This document shows positions 7,904 to 15,820 of a stretch of DNA of 36,222 nucleotides, piece by piece. The notes under the pieces are model-generated. The model was not told the DNA's origin. It was given only the letters and a program-made list of their open reading frames with translations, and searched no databases. Positions within the stretch are counted from its first letter, which is position 1, and each line of letters opens with the position of its first letter. The position numbers and the translations under genes are program-made. The DNA is taken from the NCBI GenBank assembly GCA_964561495.1, contig CAZLPW010000015.1:1-36222 (forward strand). The letters run 5' to 3'. The stretch comes from CAZLPW01 sp964561495 (GTDB lineage Bacteria; Fidelibacterota; Marinisomatia; Marinisomatales; UBA1611).

Positions 7904-8467
7904 ATGAAATATAAACTAATTTTTCTTTGGGCTATATACGCCTTTCCTAATGCACAAAGTATTGATATAAATGCTTTGAAAGCGCTTGGTTCAACAAAAT
8001 TTGGTATCGCAGAAACAAAAAACACAAAAGATATCCAAAAACAAACAAGTTTTATTCTAGATCTACCAATTGATCCTAAAACCTATATTATGGGCCCGGG
8101 CGATCAAATAAAAGTCAATATTGTATCAAGCAATGAGGTTTTTAATTACTCACTGATTGTTTCACCAACTGGTGAGGTTCTTATTCCAGCAGTTGGAATT
8201 TTAGATATTTATGGATTATCTCTAAGCGAAGCCATTAAGTCCATGAAGAAAATGGTTAGAGAATGGAATCGAAATGCAAAAATCTACATAACTCTAGAAG
8301 AAATTAGACAGTTTAAAGTTCGAGTAATTGGGCAAATAGGACAACCAGGTCTATATGATGTCACAGGTATAACTCGAATATCTGACTTATATCAAGTTAT
8401 ACTAAATATAGAAAATGAAATAAAAAAATTGGAGAATGAAAAAGATGATAATGAAAAACAAATTTAA
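7904..8467 (+). CDS. Polysaccharide export (Poly_export/SLBB) protein, N-terminal part before a frameshift
   Basis: The first 187 codons of a Wza/OtnA-type export protein. Signal peptide MKYKLIFLWAIYAFPNAQS, no lipobox Cys. Poly_export domain from YIMGPGDQIKVNI through SPTGEVLIPAVG and AIKSMKKMV, leading into the first SLBB-like stretch VRVIGQIGQPGLYDV. It then enters a charged, coiled-coil-like segment and hits TAA at 8465-8467. The next frame (open from 8455) continues the same protein, so this is one gene interrupted by an apparent one-base deletion in the A-run at 8454-8458. ATG start at 7904 fits the signal peptide. First gene of the plus-strand locus; the mature protein would form the outer-membrane export channel or its periplasmic part. 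Confidence 0.85.
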   Translation: MKYKLIFLWAIYAFPNAQSIDINALKALGSTKFGIAETKNTKDIQKQTSFILDLPIDPKTYIMGPGDQIKVNIVSSNEVFNYSLIVSPTGEVLIPAVGILDIYGLSLSEAIKSMKKMVREWNRNAKIYITLEEIRQFKVRVIGQIGQPGLYDVTGITRISDLYQVILNIENEIKKLENEKDDNEKQI

Positions 8468-9612
8468 ACATTGCTCTGAATCAAAAATCTCAAATTTCTG
8501 ACCTTTATGAAAGAAAAATAAAAAAGCCAAAAGAAGAAGATGAAAAATATCGTATAATATCAAATAGGAATTTGATATTACATCGTAATAATAAAAAACT
8601 CAGAATTGATTTAGCATTATATGGAGTTACTGGTAAAGATGAATTAAACCCATATTTGCGACAAGGAGACATCTTAGAAGTACCTTTGCGATCTCATGAA
8701 ATTGGTATTTATGGTGGAATTAAAATGCCTGGAAAGTATGAATTTGTTGTAGGAGAATCACTAAATAAACTAATGCTAGTTTCTGGTGGGCTACGACCTG
8801 ATGCGAATACCAATGAAATCGAAATTACAAGATACAATGGTCCTATTACAAAATTTTCATTCCCAGTTAAATATAATCAATCCAAAAATATTACTCTCAA
8901 TCCTGAAGATCACATTATGGTCAAATACTCGAAACAATATAAGCGTCAAGAGGTTGTGCACATATCTGGTGAGATTACTTATCCTGGAGTCTATACTATA
9001 GAACCAGGTAGGACAACAATCGGTGATATTCTGCTGAAAGCTGGTGGATATACGGATCGCTCAGATTCATCAAAAATTACAATTAATAATCGAAGTATTT
9101 ATGATATCCCTGATCGTGAATTAGAAAGAATTCTTTTGATTCCTGAAGAAAATCGAGCTTCTTCGGAAAGAGCATATATTAAAGCAAGAATGATGACTCA
9201 AAAAGGAGCTTTAGAAACTAATTCATATCTGCAAGCGCAATATGTAAGAGATTTCCTTCTAGCTAAAAACGATATTCTTTACGTACCTGAAAATTTTGAA
9301 TACGTTGAAATTTTAGGTGCAATTCATCGACCAGGACGGTATCCATTTACAAATTCACAGGCTTTTAATGAATATATAAAACTCGCAGGAGGAATTACAT
9401 CAAATGCAACCCGGAATAAATATGTTATTAAAGCAGGTACTGGTCAAAGACTCCGATTAAAAAACAATACAAGGATCGATACTGGTGATACAATCTTTAT
9501 AGCTGAGAAAATGGAATATAATAAATGGCTTGCTCTAAAAGATGCTTTATCTACCGCAAGTTCAGTTGCAGTTCTATTGTATTATTTCGATCGCGTTTTA
9601 CAAAATCAATAG
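8455..9612 (+). CDS. Polysaccharide export protein, C-terminal part (SLBB repeats) after the frameshift
   Basis: Continuation in the -1 frame; open from 8455, with the first possible start a TTG at 8572. It begins with the rest of a Lys/Glu-rich segment, then at least three SLBB beta-grasp units: IGIYGGIKMPGKYEF, VHISGEITYPGVYTI and VEILGAIHRPGRYPF, each followed by a LAGG/KAGG-type turn. A C-terminal hydrophobic helix near DALSTASSVAVLLYYF could span a membrane, as in other non-Wza export proteins. No start codon and no obvious ribosome binding site serve this half independently, which argues that it belongs to the upstream ORF. Adding one A to the run at 8454-8458 joins the two halves into a protein of about 570 residues. 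Confidence 0.82.
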   Translation, partial: KTNLNIALNQKSQISDLYERKIKKPKEEDEKYRIISNRNLILHRNNKKLRIDLALYGVTGKDELNPYLRQGDILEVPLRSHEIGIYGGIKMPGKYEFVVGESLNKLMLVSGGLRPDANTNEIEITRYNGPITKFSFPVKYNQSKNITLNPEDHIMVKYSKQYKRQEVVHISGEITYPGVYTIEPGRTTIGDILLKAGGYTDRSDSSKITINNRSIYDIPDRELERILLIPEENRASSERAYIKARMMTQKGALETNSYLQAQYVRDFLLAKNDILYVPENFEYVEILGAIHRPGRYPFTNSQAFNEYIKLAGGITSNATRNKYVIKAGTGQRLRLKNNTRIDTGDTIFIAEKMEYNKWLALKDALSTASSVAVLLYYFDRVLQNQ

Positions 9613-9616
9613 TAAC

Positions 9617-10822
9617 ATGAAATTAACACCACACGAAAAAAAAATATTAGACATAGTAAATTCTGATCCTGAAGTAGTTAGTAACTCTACCAGACGTAAA
9701 AGTATTGCTAAATCATATGGATTATCTGAAAAAACGCTGAGGAATCGAATCGCAGAGCTTAAAAAAAGAGGATTAATTCAATCAGGAGGAAAAGTTAGAA
9801 TAGAAGAAAAAACAAAAGCCCCATTAGTTAATTCAAAAGATGAGATCAATCTGCATGCAATTTGGGGTGCAATAAAAACAAATGGCAAAACTGTTGCTAG
9901 CCTTACAACTCTTTTAACATTTACTGGACTTTTTTATTCGCTCGTAGCCACAATATATTTCGAATCAACAATTTCAATGTACCCAGCTGGAGATATCAGC
10001 AATTCGGGTGGAAATGTATTAGGCGATTTTCAAGGCCTTGCAAAATCTTTTGGGCTTGGTGGTCTTAGCGCTGCTCCAACATATAATATTCCTGACATCA
10101 TCGATAGTAGAAGGTTGAAAAAGGATATAGTATTAAGAAAATGGAAAACTAAGAAATTTCCTGATGGATCAAATCTGATTAAATATTGGGAATTAGATAA
10201 ACCAAAATTATTTTCTCCCAGAAAATATATTTCTCAGTTCTTTAAATCAAACGACTTCCAATCTGACCCCATTGATGAATTAACATACGATGGAATTTTA
10301 GAATTAAATGAATTAATATCTGTTACAGAAGAAATATCTGGATTAATTACTATTTCTGTCCTCATGCAAGACCCTGATCTTGCAGCATCTATAGCTAACT
10401 ACATAGCAGAGTTTGTTAAAGATTTTATTTCTTATGAACAAAAAAGAGAAGCTACCCGAAATAGAAGATTTGTCGAGAATCAGAAAACTGAAGCTAAATC
10501 CCAATTAGAAAAATCGGAAGAAAAACTTACAACATTTAGAAAAAAACACCCCGCGCAATTAGATACCCCCGAATTACAAATGATTCGGAGCCGTCTTGAA
10601 TATGGGATTGAAGAAAATAGAGCCGTATATATAACACTAAGACAACAATTTGAGATTGCAAAAATTGAAGAAGCTAAAGATAATTTGCTTGTTAATATGC
10701 TTGATAATGCCGAACCAGCAGTAAAAAAAGCAAAACCTAAAAGAACAATAATAGTTATTTTATCTTTTTTGATTGGTTTGTCTTTATCTATTTTTTTTGT
10801 TATTGCCAAAGAAACAAAATAA
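9617..10822 (+). CDS. Wzz-like polysaccharide co-polymerase with N-terminal winged helix-turn-helix
   Basis: 401 residues from ATG 9617, four bases after the previous stop. An upstream in-frame TTG would add 25 residues that overlap the export gene in another frame, so it is not used. Residues 1-60 form a winged-HTH: helices around TPHEKKILDIV, RKSIAKSYGL and the recognition-like SEKTLRNRIAELKKRGLI. A linker with INLHAIWGAIK resembles the start of Wzz proteins; TM1 is about 91-115, then the periplasmic Wzz domain with RRLKKDIV, a coiled coil (about 270-355), a Pro-containing segment and TM2 (about 377-396). There is no C-terminal BY-kinase domain. The family controls glycan chain length at the inner membrane; the HTH fusion is unusual and its role unknown. 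Confidence 0.85.
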   Translation: MKLTPHEKKILDIVNSDPEVVSNSTRRKSIAKSYGLSEKTLRNRIAELKKRGLIQSGGKVRIEEKTKAPLVNSKDEINLHAIWGAIKTNGKTVASLTTLLTFTGLFYSLVATIYFESTISMYPAGDISNSGGNVLGDFQGLAKSFGLGGLSAAPTYNIPDIIDSRRLKKDIVLRKWKTKKFPDGSNLIKYWELDKPKLFSPRKYISQFFKSNDFQSDPIDELTYDGILELNELISVTEEISGLITISVLMQDPDLAASIANYIAEFVKDFISYEQKREATRNRRFVENQKTEAKSQLEKSEEKLTTFRKKHPAQLDTPELQMIRSRLEYGIEENRAVYITLRQQFEIAKIEEAKDNLLVNMLDNAEPAVKKAKPKRTIIVILSFLIGLSLSIFFVIAKETK

Positions 10823-10844
10823 AATCATAAAAACAAAAATACCA

Positions 10845-12131
10845 TTGATCCAGAATCGGCTTCTAGGGAATTCAATTTATACAGGTATAGCTTTATTTTT
10901 TGTAGGTATTGTTCCTTTCATTTTTAATGTCTTTGTTGCTAGATATTTTGGAAAAGAACAATTAGGTCAGATTAATATATCACTTAGTTTTTGTTTACTA
11001 ATCACCCTTTTTGTAACAAATTTTTTTGGAACAACTAGCAACAAGTTCCTGTCTGAGTATCGTGGCCGCAATGAACTTGAACCATTTAATATTGTTTTCC
11101 TTTTTTCTCTATTAGGGCCATTATTAATCAATACCGTAATTATATTTTTTATTTTTATTTTTTGGGATATAATATTAATAAGATTCTCGCTGAATGAAGG
11201 TATGATAATACCAATGATATTGTATATTTTTGGTAGAACATATTATATCGTAATAAGAAAAGTTTATTATGGTATAAACCTTGTTGCTAATTATACCTTT
11301 ATCGAGATTATTGCTGATTTAATTATTTTAGTATCAATTTTTGCTATCTGCCATTTCGGATCCTCTAGTTTAATATTATATTCTTTTACTTTTGGTTATT
11401 TAATCTTTTCTCTGATTGGATTAGCTATACTCTTTTTAAAATATGAGATTATAACAACTCATTTAAAACCAACAAAAGACTTCAACTATAAAATAATATT
11501 TAATAAATATTCAAAATATGGTTTTATCACTATGATAGGCAATGCCTCTAGTGCTGGAACTAGCTATTTATCAATGTTATTTATTGGGTATTATTTATCG
11601 ACCTCACAAGCAGGAATCTATTCATCAGTATTAGCAATCATAAGCATTGTCATGTTTATACCTCGATTATTCAGTCAGGTACTTTTACCAGAATTTTCTA
11701 ATCTTTTTGGTTCTGGTAAAATAGAATTATTAAAAAATACTTTAATTATATCTTCATTATTTCTATCAATTATTGGTGCAGTTATTATACTGCCACTTTT
11801 TATTTTTTCGAATGAGATATTATCACTTTTTGGAAGTTCCTTTATAGATGGTAGCCAAATTTTGAGAATAATGACTCCTGCTATTTTTATAAGAATAATC
11901 TCTGTGCCTATTGTTACTTTTCTGTCATCCACTAAATATGTGATTTATCCAAATATTGGGGGAGTAATTATATTAATTACATCAGTGATCGCTTGGATAA
12001 TCTTAACTCCTGTTTACAAATTAAATGGAATTGCATTTGGATATTTGATAGGAACAACTGTTGGGATTGGATACCAAATGATAGCGGGTTTAATAAAATT
12101 TAATATTTACACAAAAAAAATGAAGGCCTAG
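10845..12131 (+). CDS. Wzx-like polysaccharide flippase (MATE/MOP superfamily)
   Basis: A highly hydrophobic protein with about 12 predicted transmembrane helices, beginning with GNSIYTGIALFFVG and FVARYFGKEQLGQIN, the typical TM1/loop of oligosaccharide flippases, and a mid-protein GFITMIGNASSAGTSYL block that mirrors the repeat half. It should flip undecaprenyl-linked repeat units across the inner membrane. The start is uncertain: no ATG exists near the N-terminus, and in-frame TTGs lie at 10773, 10797, 10803 and 10845. The last leaves a short cytosolic tail and avoids overlap with the wzz-like gene, so it is preferred. Strongly AT-biased codons. Confidence 0.85.
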   Translation: MIQNRLLGNSIYTGIALFFVGIVPFIFNVFVARYFGKEQLGQINISLSFCLLITLFVTNFFGTTSNKFLSEYRGRNELEPFNIVFLFSLLGPLLINTVIIFFIFIFWDIILIRFSLNEGMIIPMILYIFGRTYYIVIRKVYYGINLVANYTFIEIIADLIILVSIFAICHFGSSSLILYSFTFGYLIFSLIGLAILFLKYEIITTHLKPTKDFNYKIIFNKYSKYGFITMIGNASSAGTSYLSMLFIGYYLSTSQAGIYSSVLAIISIVMFIPRLFSQVLLPEFSNLFGSGKIELLKNTLIISSLFLSIIGAVIILPLFIFSNEILSLFGSSFIDGSQILRIMTPAIFIRIISVPIVTFLSSTKYVIYPNIGGVIILITSVIAWIILTPVYKLNGIAFGYLIGTTVGIGYQMIAGLIKFNIYTKKMKA

Positions 12132-12137
12132 TTTATT

Positions 12138-13379
12138 TTGATCAAAATATCAAAAATAATTAAATATTACCTATTCTGGTTCCTTATAATTGATGCAATT
12201 AGTGGTTATACTAGAATCTATTTAGGTATAACAAACCCACTTTTTAATATTGGTTATTGGATACGAGGTCCAATTTTGGCATTATTTATCGTTTATTATT
12301 TGAATAGATTAATAAAGGGGAGAATATTTTTTGATGAACTTATCGCCATTGTTCTTTTTTTCTATTTTATAATAAATATGTTTATCAACTTTAAAATAGG
12401 ACTAAATAATAGATTTATTTATGAAAATTCCCCCTACATACTAAGATTACAATTTTTAATATTCTTTTTTGTCTATATAAAAAATAGATCTACTGAATTA
12501 TTTGATCTAAAGGAAAAAATTATTCTTTATAATTTTATTGTTTTTTCATCATCAATAATTATTGGTTATCTTTTTGGATTTGGACTTGAATCTTATAGAT
12601 TTGAAGGAACTTCAAAAGGTATGTTTCAAGGAGGAAACTCCGCCTCAGTTCTTAACTTGATTTTTTTCTCATTTTTCATTTTAAACTATAAGTTCAGAAA
12701 AAGTATTATTGCAGTTTTAATATGTTTTTTCAACGGATTTATTATAGCATCAAAAAGTATTTTCGGGTTCTTAATACCTATTTTATTTTTAATTATGAGA
12801 AATTTCACAAATCAAAACAAACTTTTATTTTTAATTCCATCATTGTTAATAATTATGATATTTAGAGCACCTATTACAGATATAATAAATAATTCTTATC
12901 AAAAAAGATTTGGTATAAATATAGAAAAATCAATGAAAGCAGCTGAGAAGGTTGGTGGCCTATCCAAAAATCAGACTTTGAATTTAGCGACCTCTTTAAC
13001 CTTTAGAAGGTCCGCATCATTGATTAACCAGATGGAAAAAACATTTTCTGATAATTTTGTTTTTATAATCGGTACAAGCTTTACTGGTCAAAATATTTTC
13101 TGGGAAAATCGTGGTGAATTCTGGTTTAAAAACGCATCAATGGACTTTTTTGACTTTTTTTTCAAATTTGGTATAATAGGAATATTTTTATTATTTATCA
13201 TATTATTAAATAATTTTCGATTCTATAAATCAGGAAATTTTGGTAATAGTATTACTTTATATTTATTTATCTTATATGCTTTTTTTGGAGGTCACGTTAT
13301 TGACTCGGTTACTGCAGGCTCCCTTTTTTATTATTTTCTTGCCGAAAATAATAAAAAACATTCTACTACATTAAAATGA
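12138..13379 (+). CDS. Wzy/O-antigen ligase-like integral membrane protein
   Basis: 413 residues with 10-12 predicted transmembrane helices and one large extracytoplasmic loop between about residues 255 and 325, as expected of Wzy polymerases and WaaL-type ligases, whose primary sequence is poorly conserved. A GGNSASVLNLIF segment and ASKSIFGFLIPILF precede the loop; the loop ends near NASMDFFDFFFKFGIIG, resembling the O-antigen ligase family. Start TTG at 12138, six bases after the flippase stop; its TGA overlaps the next ATG (ATGA). Polymerase is favoured over ligase by position between wzx and the glycosyltransferases. One of the lowest-GC genes in the window. Confidence 0.75.
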   Translation: MIKISKIIKYYLFWFLIIDAISGYTRIYLGITNPLFNIGYWIRGPILALFIVYYLNRLIKGRIFFDELIAIVLFFYFIINMFINFKIGLNNRFIYENSPYILRLQFLIFFFVYIKNRSTELFDLKEKIILYNFIVFSSSIIIGYLFGFGLESYRFEGTSKGMFQGGNSASVLNLIFFSFFILNYKFRKSIIAVLICFFNGFIIASKSIFGFLIPILFLIMRNFTNQNKLLFLIPSLLIIMIFRAPITDIINNSYQKRFGINIEKSMKAAEKVGGLSKNQTLNLATSLTFRRSASLINQMEKTFSDNFVFIIGTSFTGQNIFWENRGEFWFKNASMDFFDFFFKFGIIGIFLLFIILLNNFRFYKSGNFGNSITLYLFILYAFFGGHVIDSVTAGSLFYYFLAENNKKHSTTLK

Positions 13380-14509
13380 AAACTGACAAAAGCGAAACAA
13401 ACCTTATTATCTGTAATTCGTATCCAACAGATAGAAACCCAACTGCACAGATTTTTATTAAAAATATTAAGACCCAGCTAGAATCCCATGGAATAAATTC
13501 ATACGTATATTATAATAAAATAATTGATATATGGCCTAACGCTACAAATTATAAATCTTTACCAGCTAATATAATAAAATATACCGTATTTATTTTGGGT
13601 TTGATTCCTTTGTGTTTTAGAATTCATCGATTTAAGACTATAAACCCTCATGGGATTATTATTAGTGGTTTTGTGGGTGCCATTTTTAAGAAATTATTTA
13701 ATAAAAAACTTATCACACACATTCACGGTGGAGACATAAATCAATTTTCAACAAAAAATGGTGTCTATAAATTTTTGTATTATTTTACTCTAGAGTATTC
13801 AGATATTATTATTTCTAATAGTAATGATATAAATAATAAACTAAATGAAATAAAACCAATCGGAAAAAAGATTGTGAAAATTTACCCTGGAATCAATAAT
13901 AAATTATTTCACAAATATGATTTAAACAAAAAAAGGCTTATTAAAGAGCAGTATAATATACCAAAAAAACGAATTATATTTCTATTCATTGGAAATGCTA
14001 TCAAAAGAAAAGGATTAGATTTGTTTTTTAATGCAATTAACAAATTAAATAATAAAGAGACTAAAAAAACTCATATGATAATATGTTCTGAAGGACCTGA
14101 ACTCAAAGAAATAAAAAATAAAGTTTATAATAATCCAAGATTAAAAAATATATTTACCTTTATAAAAAAAGTAAATCAAAATAAACTTCCTGAAATTTAT
14201 GCATTAGGTGACATTTTTGTTTTCCCATCAAGAGAAGAGCCTCTTGGATTAGTTGGCATTGAAGCGCTTGCTTGCGGCCTTCCTCTTATTGGTTCTAATA
14301 CAGGAGGTATAAAAGATTATTTGGTTGATAATTATAATGGTCTTTTTTTTGAACCCAAAAATGTAACCCAATTATCAAGAATAATTTCGAGTCTAATTAA
14401 TAATCCAGATATAATTAAGTATTTAAAATTAAATACTGGTAAAAATTTAAATAAATTCTTAACTAATTATACATCTGTTCAATTGAAAAATATTTTTTCT
14501 AATGTATAG
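13376..14509 (+). CDS. Glycosyltransferase family 4 (GT-B fold)
   Basis: 377 residues. Two Rossmann-like halves: an acceptor domain with THIHGGDINQF (about 114-124) and a donor domain with FLFIGNAIKRKGLD and FPSREEPLGLVGIEAL. The latter contains the E-x7-E motif (Glu288, Glu296) that binds the nucleotide-sugar in retaining GT4 enzymes, followed by ACGLPLIGSNTGGIKDYL. It should add a sugar from an NDP-sugar donor to the lipid-linked repeat unit on the cytosolic face of the inner membrane. ATG start overlaps the wzy-like stop by four bases; the next gene starts three bases after its stop. Sugar specificity cannot be inferred. Confidence 0.9.
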   Translation: MKTDKSETNLIICNSYPTDRNPTAQIFIKNIKTQLESHGINSYVYYNKIIDIWPNATNYKSLPANIIKYTVFILGLIPLCFRIHRFKTINPHGIIISGFVGAIFKKLFNKKLITHIHGGDINQFSTKNGVYKFLYYFTLEYSDIIISNSNDINNKLNEIKPIGKKIVKIYPGINNKLFHKYDLNKKRLIKEQYNIPKKRIIFLFIGNAIKRKGLDLFFNAINKLNNKETKKTHMIICSEGPELKEIKNKVYNNPRLKNIFTFIKKVNQNKLPEIYALGDIFVFPSREEPLGLVGIEALACGLPLIGSNTGGIKDYLVDNYNGLFFEPKNVTQLSRIISSLINNPDIIKYLKLNTGKNLNKFLTNYTSVQLKNIFSNV

Positions 14510-14512
14510 AAA

Positions 14513-15565
14513 ATGAAAAATAAATATCTATTTTATATAGGCCATCCTGCACATTGGCATAATCTTAACTACCTAGCACAAAGTTTAACCAAAAAAGGTC
14601 ATAGTGTTTTATTGGTTATTAGAAAAAAGGATGTAATGAATGAATTAATTAAATCTTCAAATTTAAGTTTAATTGTATTAGAAAATATTGAAAAAACGAA
14701 TTCTATAATTTCTTTATTTATATCAATCCTAAAAAGATATAAAGAAATGTACGGTATAATAAAAAACAAAAAACCAACATTATTGGTGGGAACTGATTTT
14801 ATTTTACCGCAACTAGGAAAGTTATTTAATATTAATTCAATTGTTATTAATGAGGACGATACAAAGGCTGTCCCTTTTTTTGCTTTATTAGCTTACCCTT
14901 TTGCTACAAGATTATTAACGCCAAAGATCTGTAATGTTGGAATTTGGAGATACAAACAAATTGCATATGATGGTTATCAAGAACTTGCTTATTTAGCACC
15001 AAATATATTTAAACCAAACTTGAACATTGTGAAAAAATATTTTTCAGTTAAAAAAAAATATTTTATTATTCGATTTTCAAGTTTAAATGCACACCATGAT
15101 TATGGTAAAAAAGGCATATCTAATAAACTTGCATCACAAATAATAAATATTCTAAAAAGTTATGGAGAAATATATATTACTTCTGAAAGAAAACTTCCAC
15201 CACATTTAGAAAAATATAGAGTTAACATTGATCCAAAAGACATGCACCACATTCTCAATTATGCTCATATATTTATTGGGGACAGTCAAACAATGTCTGC
15301 CGAAGCTGCTATATTAGGCACACCTTCAATCAGATTTAGTAGTTTTACTAATAAGTTAGGATATTTAAAAGAACTTCAATCAAAATATCATTTGACAATT
15401 GGTATCAATTCTAATAGACCAGATAAATTAATAAATGAAATAAAAAAAGTTATTAAAAATAAAAATATTAAATCTTTATGGATTCTAAGATCAAAAATAT
15501 TGACAAATGATAAAGTTAATGTGCAAGATTTTTTTTACCAATTTTTCTTAAATTACCCAGATTAA
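14513..15565 (+). CDS. DUF354-type GT-B glycosyltransferase-like protein
   Basis: 350 residues. The N-terminus YLFYIGHPAHWHNLNYLAQS and KKGHSVLLVIRKKD match the DUF354 family, which has the fold of UDP-GlcNAc epimerases and GT-B transferases. A later FIGDSQTMSAEAAILGTPSI block (about 256-275) is the putative nucleotide-sugar binding loop. ATG at 14513 directly follows the GT4 gene. Family members occur in polysaccharide loci of bacteria and archaea, mostly without a biochemical assignment, so a transferase role is inferred from fold and context. Last gene before a 255-nt spacer. Confidence 0.78.
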   Translation: MKNKYLFYIGHPAHWHNLNYLAQSLTKKGHSVLLVIRKKDVMNELIKSSNLSLIVLENIEKTNSIISLFISILKRYKEMYGIIKNKKPTLLVGTDFILPQLGKLFNINSIVINEDDTKAVPFFALLAYPFATRLLTPKICNVGIWRYKQIAYDGYQELAYLAPNIFKPNLNIVKKYFSVKKKYFIIRFSSLNAHHDYGKKGISNKLASQIINILKSYGEIYITSERKLPPHLEKYRVNIDPKDMHHILNYAHIFIGDSQTMSAEAAILGTPSIRFSSFTNKLGYLKELQSKYHLTIGINSNRPDKLINEIKKVIKNKNIKSLWILRSKILTNDKVNVQDFFYQFFLNYPD

Positions 15566-15820
15566 TAAAACTCATCCAAAAAAATTAGCCTAAAAATAAA
15601 AATCAAGTTTTTTTGCATTTATACTTAAATTAAAATTAACTTAGCATAACAAAGAGATTATCATTATTGTAGAAAAACGCTAATTTTTTTTAAGTAACCC
15701 TGGCTGCTAACATAGCTAACATAGACTAAGGCGTTTTTCTAATATGAAAATCTTTCATTCCAGTTATATATTTTATTTTGTCAAATAATGCATTTGGACT
15801 AAGTATAAATAGTTTAATAA
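15566..15820 (+). promoter_or_regulatory. Intergenic leader with 11-bp inverted repeat and tandem CTAACATAG
   Basis: 255 nt between two blocks of the polysaccharide locus. TAGAAAAACGC at 15670-15680 pairs perfectly with GCGTTTTTCTA at 15731-15741 around a 50-nt loop. The loop holds the 9-mer CTAACATAG twice in tandem (15707-15715, 15716-15724), preceded by CCCTGGCTG. The right arm carries TTTTT, so a terminator of the upstream operon, or an attenuator-like leader of the initiating transferase gene, are both possible. No JUMPStart/ops element is visible. The remainder is AT-rich with no other structure that I can support. Confidence 0.4.

Noticed and set aside
8453..8461. Programmed -1 ribosomal frameshift site
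   Set aside because: The zero-frame codons GAA AAA CAA do not form a canonical slippery heptamer and I see no clear downstream stem; a one-base deletion in the A-run explains the data better. Kept as a possibility in the findings only.
9542..9616. An upstream TTG extension of the Wzz-like gene by 25 residues
   Set aside because: The extension overlaps the end of the export gene in another frame and does not belong to the HTH; ATG 9617 is directly after the previous stop and fits the family.
15566..15820. JUMPStart/ops element or RfaH-type site
   Set aside because: No GGCGGTAGCGT-like ops sequence is present; the CCCTGGCTG stretch alone is not enough.
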